64,000 nucleotides of DNA from MWBF01 sp040772005. GTDB taxonomy: Bacteria; Chloroflexota; Anaerolineae; CG2-30-64-16. A program made the translations under genes and the position numbers. This document shows, in pieces, positions 26,315 through 34,584 of this stretch (positions are counted from its first letter, which is position 1; the number at the start of each line of letters is the position of its first letter). The stretch lies in assembly GCA_040772005.1 (NCBI GenBank), contig JAXGYZ010000002.1, forward strand, positions 1,240,001-1,304,000. Reading direction: 5' to 3'. The notes below the pieces were generated by a model that was not told the DNA's origin, did no database searches, and saw nothing but the letters and a program-made list of their open reading frames with translations.

Positions 26315-27859
26315 TTATGACGGCCCCCCGTCCCCCACCCGCGCCAGTGCGTCGAAGTCATCCTTCACGTGCTCATAGACGCGGCGGTAAATGGCGTAGA
26401 GCTCACTGTAGCGCGCGTGGCGCATCGGGTCCGGCTCGTACCGGCCGCGCACCCGCACCAACCCCGTCAGCGCGGCCTGCGGGTCGGGATACCAGCCCAA
26501 CCCCATGCCGGCGAGCACTGCATCCCCGAACGGCGCGCCGACCGAGGTCTCCGGCAGGACGACCGGCAGACCCAGCACGTCGGCCTTGATCTGGTTCCAG
26601 ACCGCGCTGCGCGTGCCGCCGCCGACCGAGCGCACCTCGCGCAGGGTCAGCCCAGCGCGACGGGCGACCTCGACGTTGTGGCGCAGGGCATACGCGGCGC
26701 CTTCCAGGATGGCGCGAATCATCTGCCCGCGCGTGGAAGTGAGCGACAGGCCGAAGAACACGCCTCGCGCCTCCGTGTGCCAGATCGGCGCGCGCTCGCC
26801 CATCATGTACGGCAGGAAGATCAGGCCGCCGCTGCCCGGCGGTGCATGTTCGGCCTGGATGTTTAACAGGTCATACGCATCGAGGCCGAGGCCGGTTGCA
26901 GCCTGCATCTCGACCTGCCCGAACTGGTCGCGGTACCAGCGCAGCGCCGCACCGGAAGCGACCATCGCGCCCAACACCATGTCGATGCCGGGGATGGCAT
27001 GGGGCATGGCGATAAACGCAGGCTCCAGCACGCGGCCGTCGTGCGGCATGAGCAGCACCGTGGATGTGCCGGTCATCTCCGCGGCGATGCCCGGCTCGAC
27101 TGCGCCCGCTTCGACGGCCGCGGCCGCGCCGTCCACCGTGCCGGCCATGACCGGCGTGCCCGCGGCCAGTCCGGTCGCCTCCGCAGCCGCGGTCGTCACC
27201 GTGCCGATGATCTCGTGCCCGGCGCGGATGGGCGGGAAGCTGTCCGGCGTCACGTCGCAGGCCGCACACAGCTCGGCGGACCACTCCCCCGTCCGCCGGT
27301 CGCGCAGTTGGAGCAGGCCCGCGTGTGCAGGGTCCAGGCTGAGCGCACCGGAGAGACGGTAGGCGATGTACCCGTTGATCTGCACGAAGACGACGGCGGC
27401 CGCGAAGGCGTCCGGTTCCTGGCGGCGGAACCAGAGCAGCTTCGGTGCGACGTAGAAAGGGTCGGGCCGGTTGCCGGTGAGCTGCTCGATGCGGCCGGGA
27501 CCGAGTTGGGCGGCCAGCTCCTTCGCCTCCGCGTCCGCGCGACGGTCCATCCAGATGAGCGCGGGGCGGACCGGGCGACCTGCACGATCCAGCGGGAGCA
27601 GGGTGGGGGCCTGCGCGCTGACGGCGAGACCCGCCACGCGGCCGGCTGCGCCTCGCACCGCGGCCAGCGCCTGCCGGATCGCCGCGCACGCGGCCTGCCA
27701 CCAGTCCTCGGGCGCTTGTTCCACCCAGCCGGGCCGGAGGTGACGGGTCGGATACTCGGCCTGGCCCAGCCCTTGCAGGCGGCCCGCCCGGTCGTACAGC
27801 GCGGCCTTCGCGCCGGTCGTGCCGATGTCGATGCCGAGCACCAGGTCAGCGCCTGCCAT
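26315..27859 (-). CDS. FGGY-family carbohydrate kinase, xylulokinase-like
   Basis: 514 residues. The N-terminal motif GIDIGTTGAKAALYD, the GWVEQAPEDWW segment and the catalytic Asp in WMDRRAD are typical of xylulokinases. GTVDGAAAAVEAG and GGGTRSAVWNQIKADVLGLPV form the second FGGY domain. GGAGGTG lies 7 nt before the ATG at 27859, which overlaps the end of the upstream dehydrogenase gene by 14 nt, a sign of coupled translation. A related sugar kinase is possible because no xylose isomerase is nearby. The longer frame upstream only shadows the neighbour. Confidence 0.85.
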   Translation of the reverse strand: MAGADLVLGIDIGTTGAKAALYDRAGRLQGLGQAEYPTRHLRPGWVEQAPEDWWQAACAAIRQALAAVRGAAGRVAGLAVSAQAPTLLPLDRAGRPVRPALIWMDRRADAEAKELAAQLGPGRIEQLTGNRPDPFYVAPKLLWFRRQEPDAFAAAVVFVQINGYIAYRLSGALSLDPAHAGLLQLRDRRTGEWSAELCAACDVTPDSFPPIRAGHEIIGTVTTAAAEATGLAAGTPVMAGTVDGAAAAVEAGAVEPGIAAEMTGTSTVLLMPHDGRVLEPAFIAMPHAIPGIDMVLGAMVASGAALRWYRDQFGQVEMQAATGLGLDAYDLLNIQAEHAPPGSGGLIFLPYMMGERAPIWHTEARGVFFGLSLTSTRGQMIRAILEGAAYALRHNVEVARRAGLTLREVRSVGGGTRSAVWNQIKADVLGLPVVLPETSVGAPFGDAVLAGMGLGWYPDPQAALTGLVRVRGRYEPDPMRHARYSELYAIYRRVYEHVKDDFDALARVGDGGPS

Positions 27860-28904
27860 GCGACAGCACCTCCGGATTTGCACAGTGGGCCAGCGGCCGG
27901 CCCGCGTAGAAGTTAGCGATGTCCACCGCGACCATCTCTGCCGCGTTCTGCGCGGACTGGACCGAGCAGCCGGCGATGTGCGGCGACAGGGTGACATTGG
28001 GCAACCGCAGCAGCGGCGCATCCGGCGGCATCGGCTCCAGGGCAAACGTCTCCAGCCCCGCGCCGGCCAGGTGGCCGCCGGCCAGCGCGCGGTACAGCGC
28101 ATCGTAGTCCACCATGGGCCCGCGCGCAGTGTTGATGAAGTAGGCCCCGCGTTTCATCTGGCGGAACTGCGGCTCACCGATGAAACCGCGCGTCTCCGGC
28201 GTCACGCGCGCGTGCAGGCTCACAATGTCGGACTCAGCCAGGAGCGCGGCCATGTCCGTGACGCGCTCCACCCCGCGCTCGGTGAATGCGGCATCGGGCA
28301 CGTAGGGATCATATGCCAGGACGCGCACGCCGAACGCATGGAGGTAGCGCGGTATCAGCTTGCCGATGTTGCCGAATCCGATCAGTCCGACCGTCTGCCC
28401 AGCCAGCTCGCGCGGGGCATGGTCGTACAGGTACAGGTCGGAACGCCAGATGCCCTGCGCCAGCGCGGCATGAGAACGTGCGAGGTTGCGCGTCTCCGCG
28501 ATGATGAGGCCGACTGTGAACTCCGCAACCGCACGCGCATTGCGGCCCGGCGCATAGACGACCGGGATGCCCGCCGCGGTGACCGCGTGCATGTTCAAGT
28601 TGACCGGCTCGGTGCGCGGGGAGCCGATGATCTCCACGCGGTCCAGCGCCGCGATGACCGCGGCCGTGAACGGCGCCATGTGATTGACGATGATTTGTGC
28701 GCCCGCCACATGCGCGAGCGCGTCCGCCTCCGTGCCAACGTACTCGCGGATCTCGGCGTTATGCTGTGCCGGCTCCAGCGGATAGCCCAGCTCGCAGGAC
28801 GTATAGGTCAGCGGACCGAGCACCGGACGCACATGGGTTTCGAGCGCCTGGATCAGGATGGAGGCACGCACAAAGTGGTCTCCAAAGACGGCAACATGGG
28901 GCAT
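27846..28904 (-). CDS. D-isomer-specific 2-hydroxyacid dehydrogenase
   Basis: 352 residues. The NAD-binding loop is GLIGFGNIGKL. The active-site Arg lies in SLHARVTPETRG, the Glu near LAGAGLETFALEP and the His in SPHIAGCS, the complete Arg-Glu-His set of this family. INTARGPMVDYDAL is another family signature. AAGGAG precedes the ATG. Overlap with the sugar kinase gene suggests that both handle one pathway, for example oxidation of a sugar acid or 3-phosphoglycerate-like compound; the substrate is not determined by sequence. Confidence 0.88.
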   Translation of the reverse strand: MPHVAVFGDHFVRASILIQALETHVRPVLGPLTYTSCELGYPLEPAQHNAEIREYVGTEADALAHVAGAQIIVNHMAPFTAAVIAALDRVEIIGSPRTEPVNLNMHAVTAAGIPVVYAPGRNARAVAEFTVGLIIAETRNLARSHAALAQGIWRSDLYLYDHAPRELAGQTVGLIGFGNIGKLIPRYLHAFGVRVLAYDPYVPDAAFTERGVERVTDMAALLAESDIVSLHARVTPETRGFIGEPQFRQMKRGAYFINTARGPMVDYDALYRALAGGHLAGAGLETFALEPMPPDAPLLRLPNVTLSPHIAGCSVQSAQNAAEMVAVDIANFYAGRPLAHCANPEVLSHGRR

Positions 28905-29020
28905 GGGGGTCTCCTTCTGGCTGTTGGCGTGATCTTACTATGGGCCGGTGAATCGGCCAAACGGACGGTTTTGACAGGCGGCAGGCGTTGTGCGACAGTT
29001 AGCCCCAACGGAGGGAAACC

Positions 29021-29941
29021 ATGACCATACATCACTTTCAGCCCGACCACTATCACCAGACGCTGGGACGCCATGCGCCGGTGCTGCACATCCGGCCCGG
29101 CGACACGGTCGTGACCACGACCATCGATGCGGGCGGCAGCGACATGCACGGGGTGCAGGTCGCCGAGCGGCCCAATCCCCAAACCGGGCCATTTTACATC
29201 GAAGGTGCGGAGCCGGGCGACACCCTGATCGTGCATTTCGACCGGCTGGCACCAAACCGTGAAATCGGCTGGGCGCGGCCGCTGCTCGCGCCGAACGTCG
29301 TCGAGCCGGAGGTGGCCGCAACGATCCCCTGGCTGGAGCGCCAGCGCACCTATGTGGAGTGGCGCATCGACAATGCCGCGGGGACGGCCTCGCTGGTCGA
29401 GCCGGAGGGCAAACTGGGCGATTTCACCCTGCCGTTGGAGCCGATGGTGGGCTGCTTCGGGGTGGCGGCCGCGGGCGGTCAGGCCATCAGCACGGCAACC
29501 TCAGGGCCGCACGGCGGGAACATGGATTATCGCGGCTTCAAGGCGGGCGCAACGGTCCACCTGCCCGTTTTCGAGCCGGGCGCGCTGTTTTTTCTGGGTG
29601 ATGGTCACGCCATACAGGGCGACGGCGAGATGACGGGGACGGGCATCGAGGTGTCTTTCGAGGTGCAGTTTACGGTGGACCTGCGCAAGGGCGGCGGGTT
29701 GAGCTGGCCGCGCGGGGAGAACGAGCGATACATCTTCACGGTGGGCAATGCACGGCCGCTCGACCAGGCCGTCCAGCACGCGACGAGCGAGATGCTGCGC
29801 TGGTTACAGGCTGACTACGGGCTGTCGGTCCATGAAGCCAGCCTGGTCATCGGCTACTGCGTGAAGTATGACCTGGGCAATATGTACGACCCGGCGTACA
29901 CGATGGTGTGCAAAATTCCGAAGCGGGTGCTGCCGCGCTGA
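29021..29941 (+). CDS. Acetamidase/formamidase family protein
   Basis: 306 residues of the FmdA/AmdA fold. VLHIRPGDTVVTTTIDAGG, GPFYIEGAEPGDTL and the GPHGGNMDYRG segment are the expected signature regions; the last holds the metal- and substrate-binding residues. The reaction would be hydrolysis of a short amide to ammonia and carboxylate in the cytoplasm. GGAGGG lies 5 nt before the ATG. A TTGACA at 28971-28976 with only a weak -10 (around 28994) may be the promoter. The gene is divergent from the dehydrogenase operon. Confidence 0.88.
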   Translation: MTIHHFQPDHYHQTLGRHAPVLHIRPGDTVVTTTIDAGGSDMHGVQVAERPNPQTGPFYIEGAEPGDTLIVHFDRLAPNREIGWARPLLAPNVVEPEVAATIPWLERQRTYVEWRIDNAAGTASLVEPEGKLGDFTLPLEPMVGCFGVAAAGGQAISTATSGPHGGNMDYRGFKAGATVHLPVFEPGALFFLGDGHAIQGDGEMTGTGIEVSFEVQFTVDLRKGGGLSWPRGENERYIFTVGNARPLDQAVQHATSEMLRWLQADYGLSVHEASLVIGYCVKYDLGNMYDPAYTMVCKIPKRVLPR

Positions 29942-29964
29942 GAACGGCAAACAATGCCGTCGCA

Positions 29965-29997
29965 ACTGTAGGACGGGTTGCCAACCCGTCCTACAGT
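29965..29997. repeat. 33-bp perfect palindrome after the amidase gene
   Basis: 16-bp arms around one central base, of the ACTGTAGGACGGGTTG type. It lies 23 nt after the acetamidase stop and could serve as a terminator without a T-run. The element at 43455-43481 is similar in design. Confidence 0.75.
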
Positions 29998-30084
29998 ATC
30001 TGCCTGTTTGCTCTGCCGGTTATTCTGGCGGGGCGGAGGCAGAACATCAACCGCGAACCACGCGCGGCAAGATTTCGCAATCGC

Positions 30085-30372
30085 CTACCAGCGCCAGGCG
30101 CGGTTGCGCCCCGTGAGCAGGCTGATAATCAGCACGGTGATTGCGGAGCCGATGATGGCCCAGACGATCGGGAACGGCTGGCCGTCGACGGTCACGACGA
30201 AGAGGTCGGGCAGGCCAAGTTGGCCCGCCATCCAACTGCCGAGCAGCGCGCCGATGAAGCCCACAATCAAGGAAACGAGGCAGCCGCCGACCGAGTAGCC
30301 CACGAGGGCCTGGCCGATCGCGCCGCAGACGGCTGCAACGGCCAGCAGGACGAGTACGCCCAATAATGACAT
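30085..30372 (-). CDS. GlsB/YeaQ/YmgE (transglycosylase-associated) membrane protein
   Basis: 95 residues with three predicted membrane helices. GQALVGYSVGGCLVSLIVGFIGALLGSWMAGQLGLPD carries the Gly-zipper pattern of this family, and WAIIGSAITVLIISLL is the last helix. GGAG lies about 9 nt before the ATG. The family is commonly stress-induced. It lies beside a DUF1059-like gene and csbD, both typical of a general stress set. A terminator separates it from the gene upstream. Confidence 0.85.
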   Translation of the reverse strand: MSLLGVLVLLAVAAVCGAIGQALVGYSVGGCLVSLIVGFIGALLGSWMAGQLGLPDLFVVTVDGQPFPIVWAIIGSAITVLIISLLTGRNRAWRW

Positions 30373-30394
30373 AAGATGGTACTCCGTGCGGGAA

Positions 30395-30452
30395 CCAAAA
30401 AAGACCTTCGAGGCCTGGCTGACCATAGGTTAGCACAGGACCCCGAAGGTCT
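30395..30452 (-). terminator. Rho-independent terminator of the DUF1059-like gene
   Basis: Read on the minus strand, AGACCTTCG (complement of 30444-30452) pairs with CGAAGGTCT (complement of 30402-30410), with further pairing inside, and is followed by a run of six T (complement of 30397-30402). It stands 8 nt after the stop of the upstream gene. Confidence 0.75.
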
Positions 30453-30459
30453 GAATTGG

Positions 30460-30810
30460 TTAGATTTCGAGATCGTCGTCGAGGTGTTGCAGGTTTAGCA
30501 GCTCGCGCAGGCGGCTGACGATAATAACGGCTGCATCGTCGATATCGTCGAGCGTCCCGCCGACGACAACCTCCGCCACCGGTGTAGTCCCAGCCCCAGT
30601 CGTGACCGGGTTCAGCCCCGCGCCGCCGACTCCCAGCGTGGTCCCATTGCCCGCTGCACCCATGATGACATCCGCATCCGGCATGTCGATGTCATGCTCT
30701 GCACGCAGGTGTTCAACGACCTTTTCTACCAGTTCGCCCGGGGTTGCGGCCTCGAGCACCGTCGAATCGTTGGCAACCCCCAGGTCAGCCATGCTCAATG
30801 TGTAATCCAT
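30460..30810 (-). CDS. DUF1059-like small protein with Gly-rich tail
   Basis: 116 residues. The first 45, LSMADLGVANDSTVLEAATPGELVEKVVEHLRAEHDI, follow the DUF1059 pattern (a short beta-hairpin plus helix), but the cysteines usual in that family are missing. A Gly/Thr-rich stretch (about 50-80) and an acidic C-terminus follow. AAGGAG precedes the ATG. It is expressed in the same direction as csbD, 71 nt downstream of it. Function unknown; the neighbourhood suggests a stress role. Confidence 0.6.
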   Translation of the reverse strand: MDYTLSMADLGVANDSTVLEAATPGELVEKVVEHLRAEHDIDMPDADVIMGAAGNGTTLGVGGAGLNPVTTGAGTTPVAEVVVGGTLDDIDDAAVIIVSRLRELLNLQHLDDDLEI

Positions 30811-30881
30811 TCCTTACTCCTTGCCTCTGTAAAGCGCCGCACCAGACTGTTGCATCTGGTGCGGCCTCACTCCATCTATCG

Positions 30882-31091
30882 TTACAGGCTCCGGTCGACT
30901 TCACCCAGGAACTCAGAGAGCTCCTGCTTAGCCCGTTCCTTGGTATAGCCGTACTTCTCTTGCAGCAACCCGGCCAGCCGGTCGGCGTTGCCTTCGCTCT
31001 GCATCAGCTCGTCGTCCGTCAGGTCACCCCATCGTTCCTTGAGTCGTCCGCGCAACTGCTTGAACTTGCCAGCCAGAATATCGTCAGCCAT
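30882..31091 (-). CDS. CsbD family stress protein
   Basis: 69 residues. AGKFKQLRGRLKERWGDLTDDELMQSEGNADRLAGLLQEKYGYTKERAKQEL is close to the CsbD consensus, including the W-G-x-L-T-D-D core and the final short helix. CsbD proteins are small, hydrophilic and induced in the general stress response of many bacteria; their biochemical role is unknown. AAGGAGT precedes the ATG. The upstream region holds the TTAA repeats of site B, on the far side of a leader of about 230 nt. Confidence 0.9.
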   Translation of the reverse strand: MADDILAGKFKQLRGRLKERWGDLTDDELMQSEGNADRLAGLLQEKYGYTKERAKQELSEFLGEVDRSL

Positions 31092-31325
31092 TGTCTACTC
31101 CTTGTCTGATGTTGTCCCTCACTCGCTTTGCGTTTTTCAGGTCGATTCAGGTCTCTGTACTCTCGACTCGATCTCAACTCGTCGCTAAGGCTCACATCAA
31201 TCTTCAATCAATACGGCACTCAACCAGGTCGATACACATACATCAGTACCTACACATTCGCAATCAGTGTCCGCAGGATACCACGGGCGCAGCCTCCCGG
31301 TCTTTAAGAGTGCTGCAAGAGGACA

Positions 31326-31420
31326 TTAAAGGGACCTTATGAGGGGGTACACGGGGGAGCTAAGGGCGGGTTAAGGTGACGTTGAATTGACCTTAAGGCG
31401 GCCGTCGCAGGCCATATGTT
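31326..31420 (+). promoter_or_regulatory. Site B: two clusters of 11-bp-spaced TTAA repeats upstream of the SDR gene
   Basis: First cluster: TTAA 31326 and TTAT 31337, with a -10-like GCTAAG 22 bp beyond. Second cluster: CTAA 31360, TTAA 31371, TTGA 31382 and TTAA 31393, all at exact 11-bp steps. TATGTT at 31415-31420 is placed 17-18 nt after the last half-site and could be the -10 of the SDR gene. The rest of 31092-31455 holds no gene that I can see. Confidence 0.5.
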
Positions 31421-31455
31421 AGGCTGCTCCGAAACATTCTGTTACGGGAGACTAT

Positions 31456-32232
31456 ATGAAGAACAAAGTGGCATTGATTACGGGCGGGAGCTCAGGCATT
31501 GGGCTGGCCTCCGCGCAGTTGTTGGCGCAACACGGCGTGCAGGTGGGTGTGTTGGGCCGTGATGAGAAGGAAACGCAGAAGGTCGTCGACGACATCGTGA
31601 AGGATGGGGGCCAGGCCATGCGGCTGCTTGCGGATGTCTCCAGGCCCGAAGAAGTGCAGCAGGCGATCGATGCGCTGGTCGAGAAATGGGGCCGTCTCGA
31701 CATCGTGCTGGCGAACGCGGGCATCAACGGGACGTGGGCGCCCCTCGAAGACCTGCAGGTAGATGAGTGGAAGCAGACCCTCTCCATCAACCTGGATGGA
31801 ACGTTCTATACAGTCAAGTATGCGACGCCCTATCTCAAGCGGCAGGGCGGTTCAGTCATCATCGTTTCGTCGGTCAACGGTACGCGCATGTTCAGCAACA
31901 CGGGCGCGTCGGCCTATGCCACGTCGAAGGCGGGCCAGGTGGCCTTTGCCAAGATGGTCGCGCTGGAGCTGGCGAAGGACAAGGTGCGCGTGAATGTGAT
32001 CTGCCCGGGTGCGATCGAGACGCAGATCGACGATAACACGGAGAAACGCAACCTGGAAGACGCCGGCTGGCCAGCAGAGTACCCGAAGGGCGCCCTGCCG
32101 CTCACGCATGGCAAGCCAGGCAAGGCGGAGGATGTCGCGAACCTGGTGTTGTTCCTGGCCTCGGATGCGTCGCGGCTCATCTCCGGGACGGAAATCTGGA
32201 TCGACGGCACGGAGTCGTTGTTGCAGGGTTAG
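31456..32232 (+). CDS. Short-chain dehydrogenase/reductase
   Basis: 258 residues. The cofactor motif is TGGSSGIG, the NAG motif reads ANAGIN, the catalytic residues are Ser in IVSSVNG, Tyr in SAYATSKAG and Lys four residues on, and ICPGAIETQ is the substrate loop. GGGAG precedes the ATG. It lies downstream of the densest TTAA repeat array in the window and divergent from csbD, so it may be part of the same stress regulon. Substrate unknown. Confidence 0.88.
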   Translation: MKNKVALITGGSSGIGLASAQLLAQHGVQVGVLGRDEKETQKVVDDIVKDGGQAMRLLADVSRPEEVQQAIDALVEKWGRLDIVLANAGINGTWAPLEDLQVDEWKQTLSINLDGTFYTVKYATPYLKRQGGSVIIVSSVNGTRMFSNTGASAYATSKAGQVAFAKMVALELAKDKVRVNVICPGAIETQIDDNTEKRNLEDAGWPAEYPKGALPLTHGKPGKAEDVANLVLFLASDASRLISGTEIWIDGTESLLQG

Positions 32233-32237
32233 GCAGG

Positions 32238-32298
32238 CTCACGCAAAGCCGCAAAGCGCGCCAAGCATACAGCCTCATGCTTTGCGGCTTTGCGTGAG
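32238..32298. repeat. 19-bp perfect inverted repeat after the SDR gene
   Basis: Arms 32238-32256 and 32280-32298, built on ACGCAAAG words, with a 23-nt loop. It begins 5 nt after the SDR stop and precedes the terminator. Confidence 0.75.
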
Positions 32299-32319
32299 TT
32301 TCTTGACGACCTAAACGAA

Positions 32320-32357
32320 GCGGAGTGCACATTCGAGAATGCACACTCCGCTTTTTT
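32320..32357 (+). terminator. Rho-independent terminator of the SDR gene
   Basis: GCGGAGTG and CACTCCGC form the base of a 15-bp stem (arms 32320-32334 and 32337-32351) with two mismatches and a 2-nt loop, followed by six T. It also stands just beyond the 3' end of the convergent GH13 gene. Confidence 0.8.
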
Positions 32358-32367
32358 GTTGGGCTAA

Positions 32368-34158
32368 TCAGGCCGGGTCGGCGGAGAGAACCAGGAAGCT
32401 GTACGGCGCGAGGTTGACGCGGCCCTTGTACGGCAACCCATCAAATTCCGCTGCCTCGGCCAGGACTTCCATTGCCGGCGTGTCACCGAAGCTCGGATCG
32501 TAGACTTTCGCGTCGCCATTGATACGCGTCTTCCACACGCCATCGTGAGGTAGCCCAATCTCATAGTCCCCATAGGTGTGATCTCGGAAGTTGGCAACGA
32601 CCACGACGCTGTCGCCCGGCCCGCCCGACGCATACCGGTGATAGGCTACGACCTTATCGTTGTCGTTCGCGTGGAACACCTGCACATCGTGGCCGGTCAG
32701 CCCCGCGGTGTGGCCCTCCGCATTCAGGCGCAGCCGGATCAAGTCGCTGTAGAGCTTGCGAATGCCCGCAAAATGGTCCTTCTTGGCCCAGTCAAGCGGG
32801 TCCTGGTCGTGGAACCACTCGTCCTCCAGGAACTCCTGCCCCTGGAAGATCATCGGGACGCCCGGCGCGGTGAACACCAGCGCCGCGCCGAGCGCCGACT
32901 TGCGCTTGGCAAACCAGTTGCCGGCATCGCCCGGCGCCACTTCCTCGGTCACGCGCGCCCGGCCGTTCGCCACTTCGTCATGTGATTCAGTGTAGACCAC
33001 GCGGTGGAACGCATCCAGGTCGTAGCGGTGCACCAACGCCTCGCGCACCTTGTTCATGTCGCGCGACGTATCATCCGGCAGCAGCAGCGTCTCGCGAATC
33101 GTATGGACGAAGCGCGCATCCCACTGGCTCAGGAAACCTGCGCCGCCTTCAGAGGTTTCCTTCGTGATTTGCGGGTTATTCTGGAGATCCTCCGCAATCG
33201 TGATGGCCCCGGGTTTGGCCGCCTGAATCTCGTTGTTAACCCACTGCAGCAGGCCCCACGCCTCGGGCAGGTCGCTGCCGGGGTCGCTGTTATAGCCATG
33301 CACGTTGCGCATGTAGATGGTCGAATCGAACCGCAGGCCGTCCAGGTTGTACTCGCGCAGCCAGAAGAGTGCGTTGTCCTTGATGTACTCGCGTACCTCG
33401 CCGCGGCCATAGTCGGGTCGCGTGTCGCCCCAGGGTGTGGCACTGCGCCAATCATTGTAGAAGTAGATGCCGCCCTTGTCGTTCTCCTGCCAGCCGTCGA
33501 ACCGCCACAGGTCCAGGTCGCTTGGCCCGAAGTGATTGTAGACCACGTCGAGGATCACGGCGATGCCCAGCTCGTGCGCCTTCGAGACAAATTCGCACAG
33601 GTCAGCGGGCGAGCCGTAGTCGCTCTCGACGGCGAAGATCATCGAGGGGTTGTAGCCCCAGGAATAGCCGCCGGGGAACTCAGCAAGCGGCATAATTTGC
33701 ACCGCGTTGACGCCTAGCTCCTTCAGGTAAGGCAGCCACTCGATCGCCGCGCGGATCGTGCCGGGCCGGTCGCCCTGCTCCAGCCCGAATGTGCCGATGT
33801 GAATTTCATAGATGACCAACCGATTGAGCGGCGGGATACCGAACTCCTGCGGTTCACACATGGGTCCGGGCGGTGGGATGATCGAGTTGCCGACCGAGTT
33901 TGTGACTATGCGCGAATACGGGTCCAGGCGGCTCAGCTCTTCGCCGTTCGGGCCGATGATGCGATACTTGTACTCGTCACCGGGCTTGGCCTCGGGGACG
34001 ACGCCGGTCCAATGGCCGTTGCCATCTTTCTTGAGGCGATGTTTGCCCTTCTTCCAGCCGTTGAACGTCCCCATGACGTAAACGCGCCGCGCATTGGGCG
34101 CCCATACACCGAAGCGATAGCCTTGTTCCTCAGGCTGCGCACCCATACTATCGATCAT
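32368..34158 (-). CDS. GH13 family protein, 1,4-alpha-glucan branching enzyme-like
   Basis: 596 residues. An N-terminal CBM48 domain (YRFGVWAPNARRVYVMGTFNGW) precedes the (beta/alpha)8 barrel. Conserved GH13 regions are DVVYNHFG (I), LDGLRFD with nucleophile Asp278 (II), IAEDLQ with acid Glu323 (III) and ESHDEVANG (IV). A C-terminal beta domain ends the protein. This is the order of GlgB-like enzymes and some malto-oligosaccharide hydrolases. It is shorter than classical GlgB because one N-terminal domain is absent. GGAG lies about 8 nt before the ATG at 34158. No other glycogen gene is adjacent, so branching activity is probable but not proven. Confidence 0.8.
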   Translation of the reverse strand: MIDSMGAQPEEQGYRFGVWAPNARRVYVMGTFNGWKKGKHRLKKDGNGHWTGVVPEAKPGDEYKYRIIGPNGEELSRLDPYSRIVTNSVGNSIIPPPGPMCEPQEFGIPPLNRLVIYEIHIGTFGLEQGDRPGTIRAAIEWLPYLKELGVNAVQIMPLAEFPGGYSWGYNPSMIFAVESDYGSPADLCEFVSKAHELGIAVILDVVYNHFGPSDLDLWRFDGWQENDKGGIYFYNDWRSATPWGDTRPDYGRGEVREYIKDNALFWLREYNLDGLRFDSTIYMRNVHGYNSDPGSDLPEAWGLLQWVNNEIQAAKPGAITIAEDLQNNPQITKETSEGGAGFLSQWDARFVHTIRETLLLPDDTSRDMNKVREALVHRYDLDAFHRVVYTESHDEVANGRARVTEEVAPGDAGNWFAKRKSALGAALVFTAPGVPMIFQGQEFLEDEWFHDQDPLDWAKKDHFAGIRKLYSDLIRLRLNAEGHTAGLTGHDVQVFHANDNDKVVAYHRYASGGPGDSVVVVANFRDHTYGDYEIGLPHDGVWKTRINGDAKVYDPSFGDTPAMEVLAEAAEFDGLPYKGRVNLAPYSFLVLSADPA

Positions 34159-34210
34159 ATATACTTCTCCGAAGATGCTGAGTGTTGTTTCTTGACGATT
34201 GCACACTTAA

Positions 34211-34239
34211 GGCCAACCGGTCTAACTCTCCGGTTGGCC
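34211..34239 (-). terminator. Hairpin downstream of an SDR relic, in the leader of the GH13 gene
   Basis: A perfect 10-bp stem (GGCCAACCGG and its complement) with a 9-nt loop. On the minus strand it lies 40 nt after the stop of the SDR remnant at 34279, where that gene's terminator would have been. Confidence 0.55.
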
Positions 34240-34278
34240 CTGGTGCCGTACAGATCAGCTGCCTCACTGCAACGTGAC

Positions 34279-34347
34279 CTATGCGTTGACGATTTCGCCG
34301 CCGTTCGGGTGCAGGACCTGGCCGGTGAAGCAGGATGAGTCCTGTAC
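34279..34347 (-). pseudogene. C-terminal remnant of a lost SDR gene
   Basis: On the minus strand the frame reads SCFTGQVLHPNGGEIVNA and then a stop (complement of 34279-34281). FTGQVLHPNGGEIV is the standard C-terminal strand and tail of FabG-like SDRs. Only about 20 residues are left; upstream the frame soon loses similarity and runs into the TTAA repeats. It is not a copy of the SDR tails at 25452 or 31456, which end differently. Confidence 0.6.
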
Positions 34348-34396
34348 AGGCCCTTGGCTCGATGCCCAAGATTAGCACTTCCTGGCACGACCGTCC

Positions 34397-34433
34397 TTAA
34401 GCGCTTGTATGGGGGACATTAACGAATGTTTAT
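34397..34433 (+). promoter_or_regulatory. Site C: 11-bp-phased TTAA repeats upstream of the kinase/PhoB-type operon
   Basis: TTAA 34397, TATG 34408, TTAA 34419 and TTAT 34430 lie at exact 11-bp steps. The array ends 20 bp before the -35 box at 34454, a position suited to activation or autoregulation of the regulator operon. Confidence 0.45.
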
Positions 34434-34453
34434 GCTTTTGGGCATTAGGTCCC

Positions 34454-34483
34454 TTGATGTTGGCTCCGGGGGATTCGTATAAT
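34454..34483 (+). promoter_or_regulatory. Sigma-A type promoter of the PAS kinase/regulator operon
   Basis: TTGATG (34454-34459), an 18-nt spacer and a perfect TATAAT (34478-34483). It lies about 100 nt before the kinase ATG at 34585. Confidence 0.75.
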
Positions 34484-34584
34484 GTGCGCATCAAATTACA
34501 GGCGTGGGCGTTTATACGGTACAATATAGTATTGACCGGACTGCCTGCCCGGCATGATAGCGATGTAATGACGAGGCGGCTGAA

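Noticed and set aside
34207..34225. TTAA followed by CTAA as a seventh regulatory site
   Set aside because: The spacing is 15 bp, not 11, and the stretch belongs to a hairpin.
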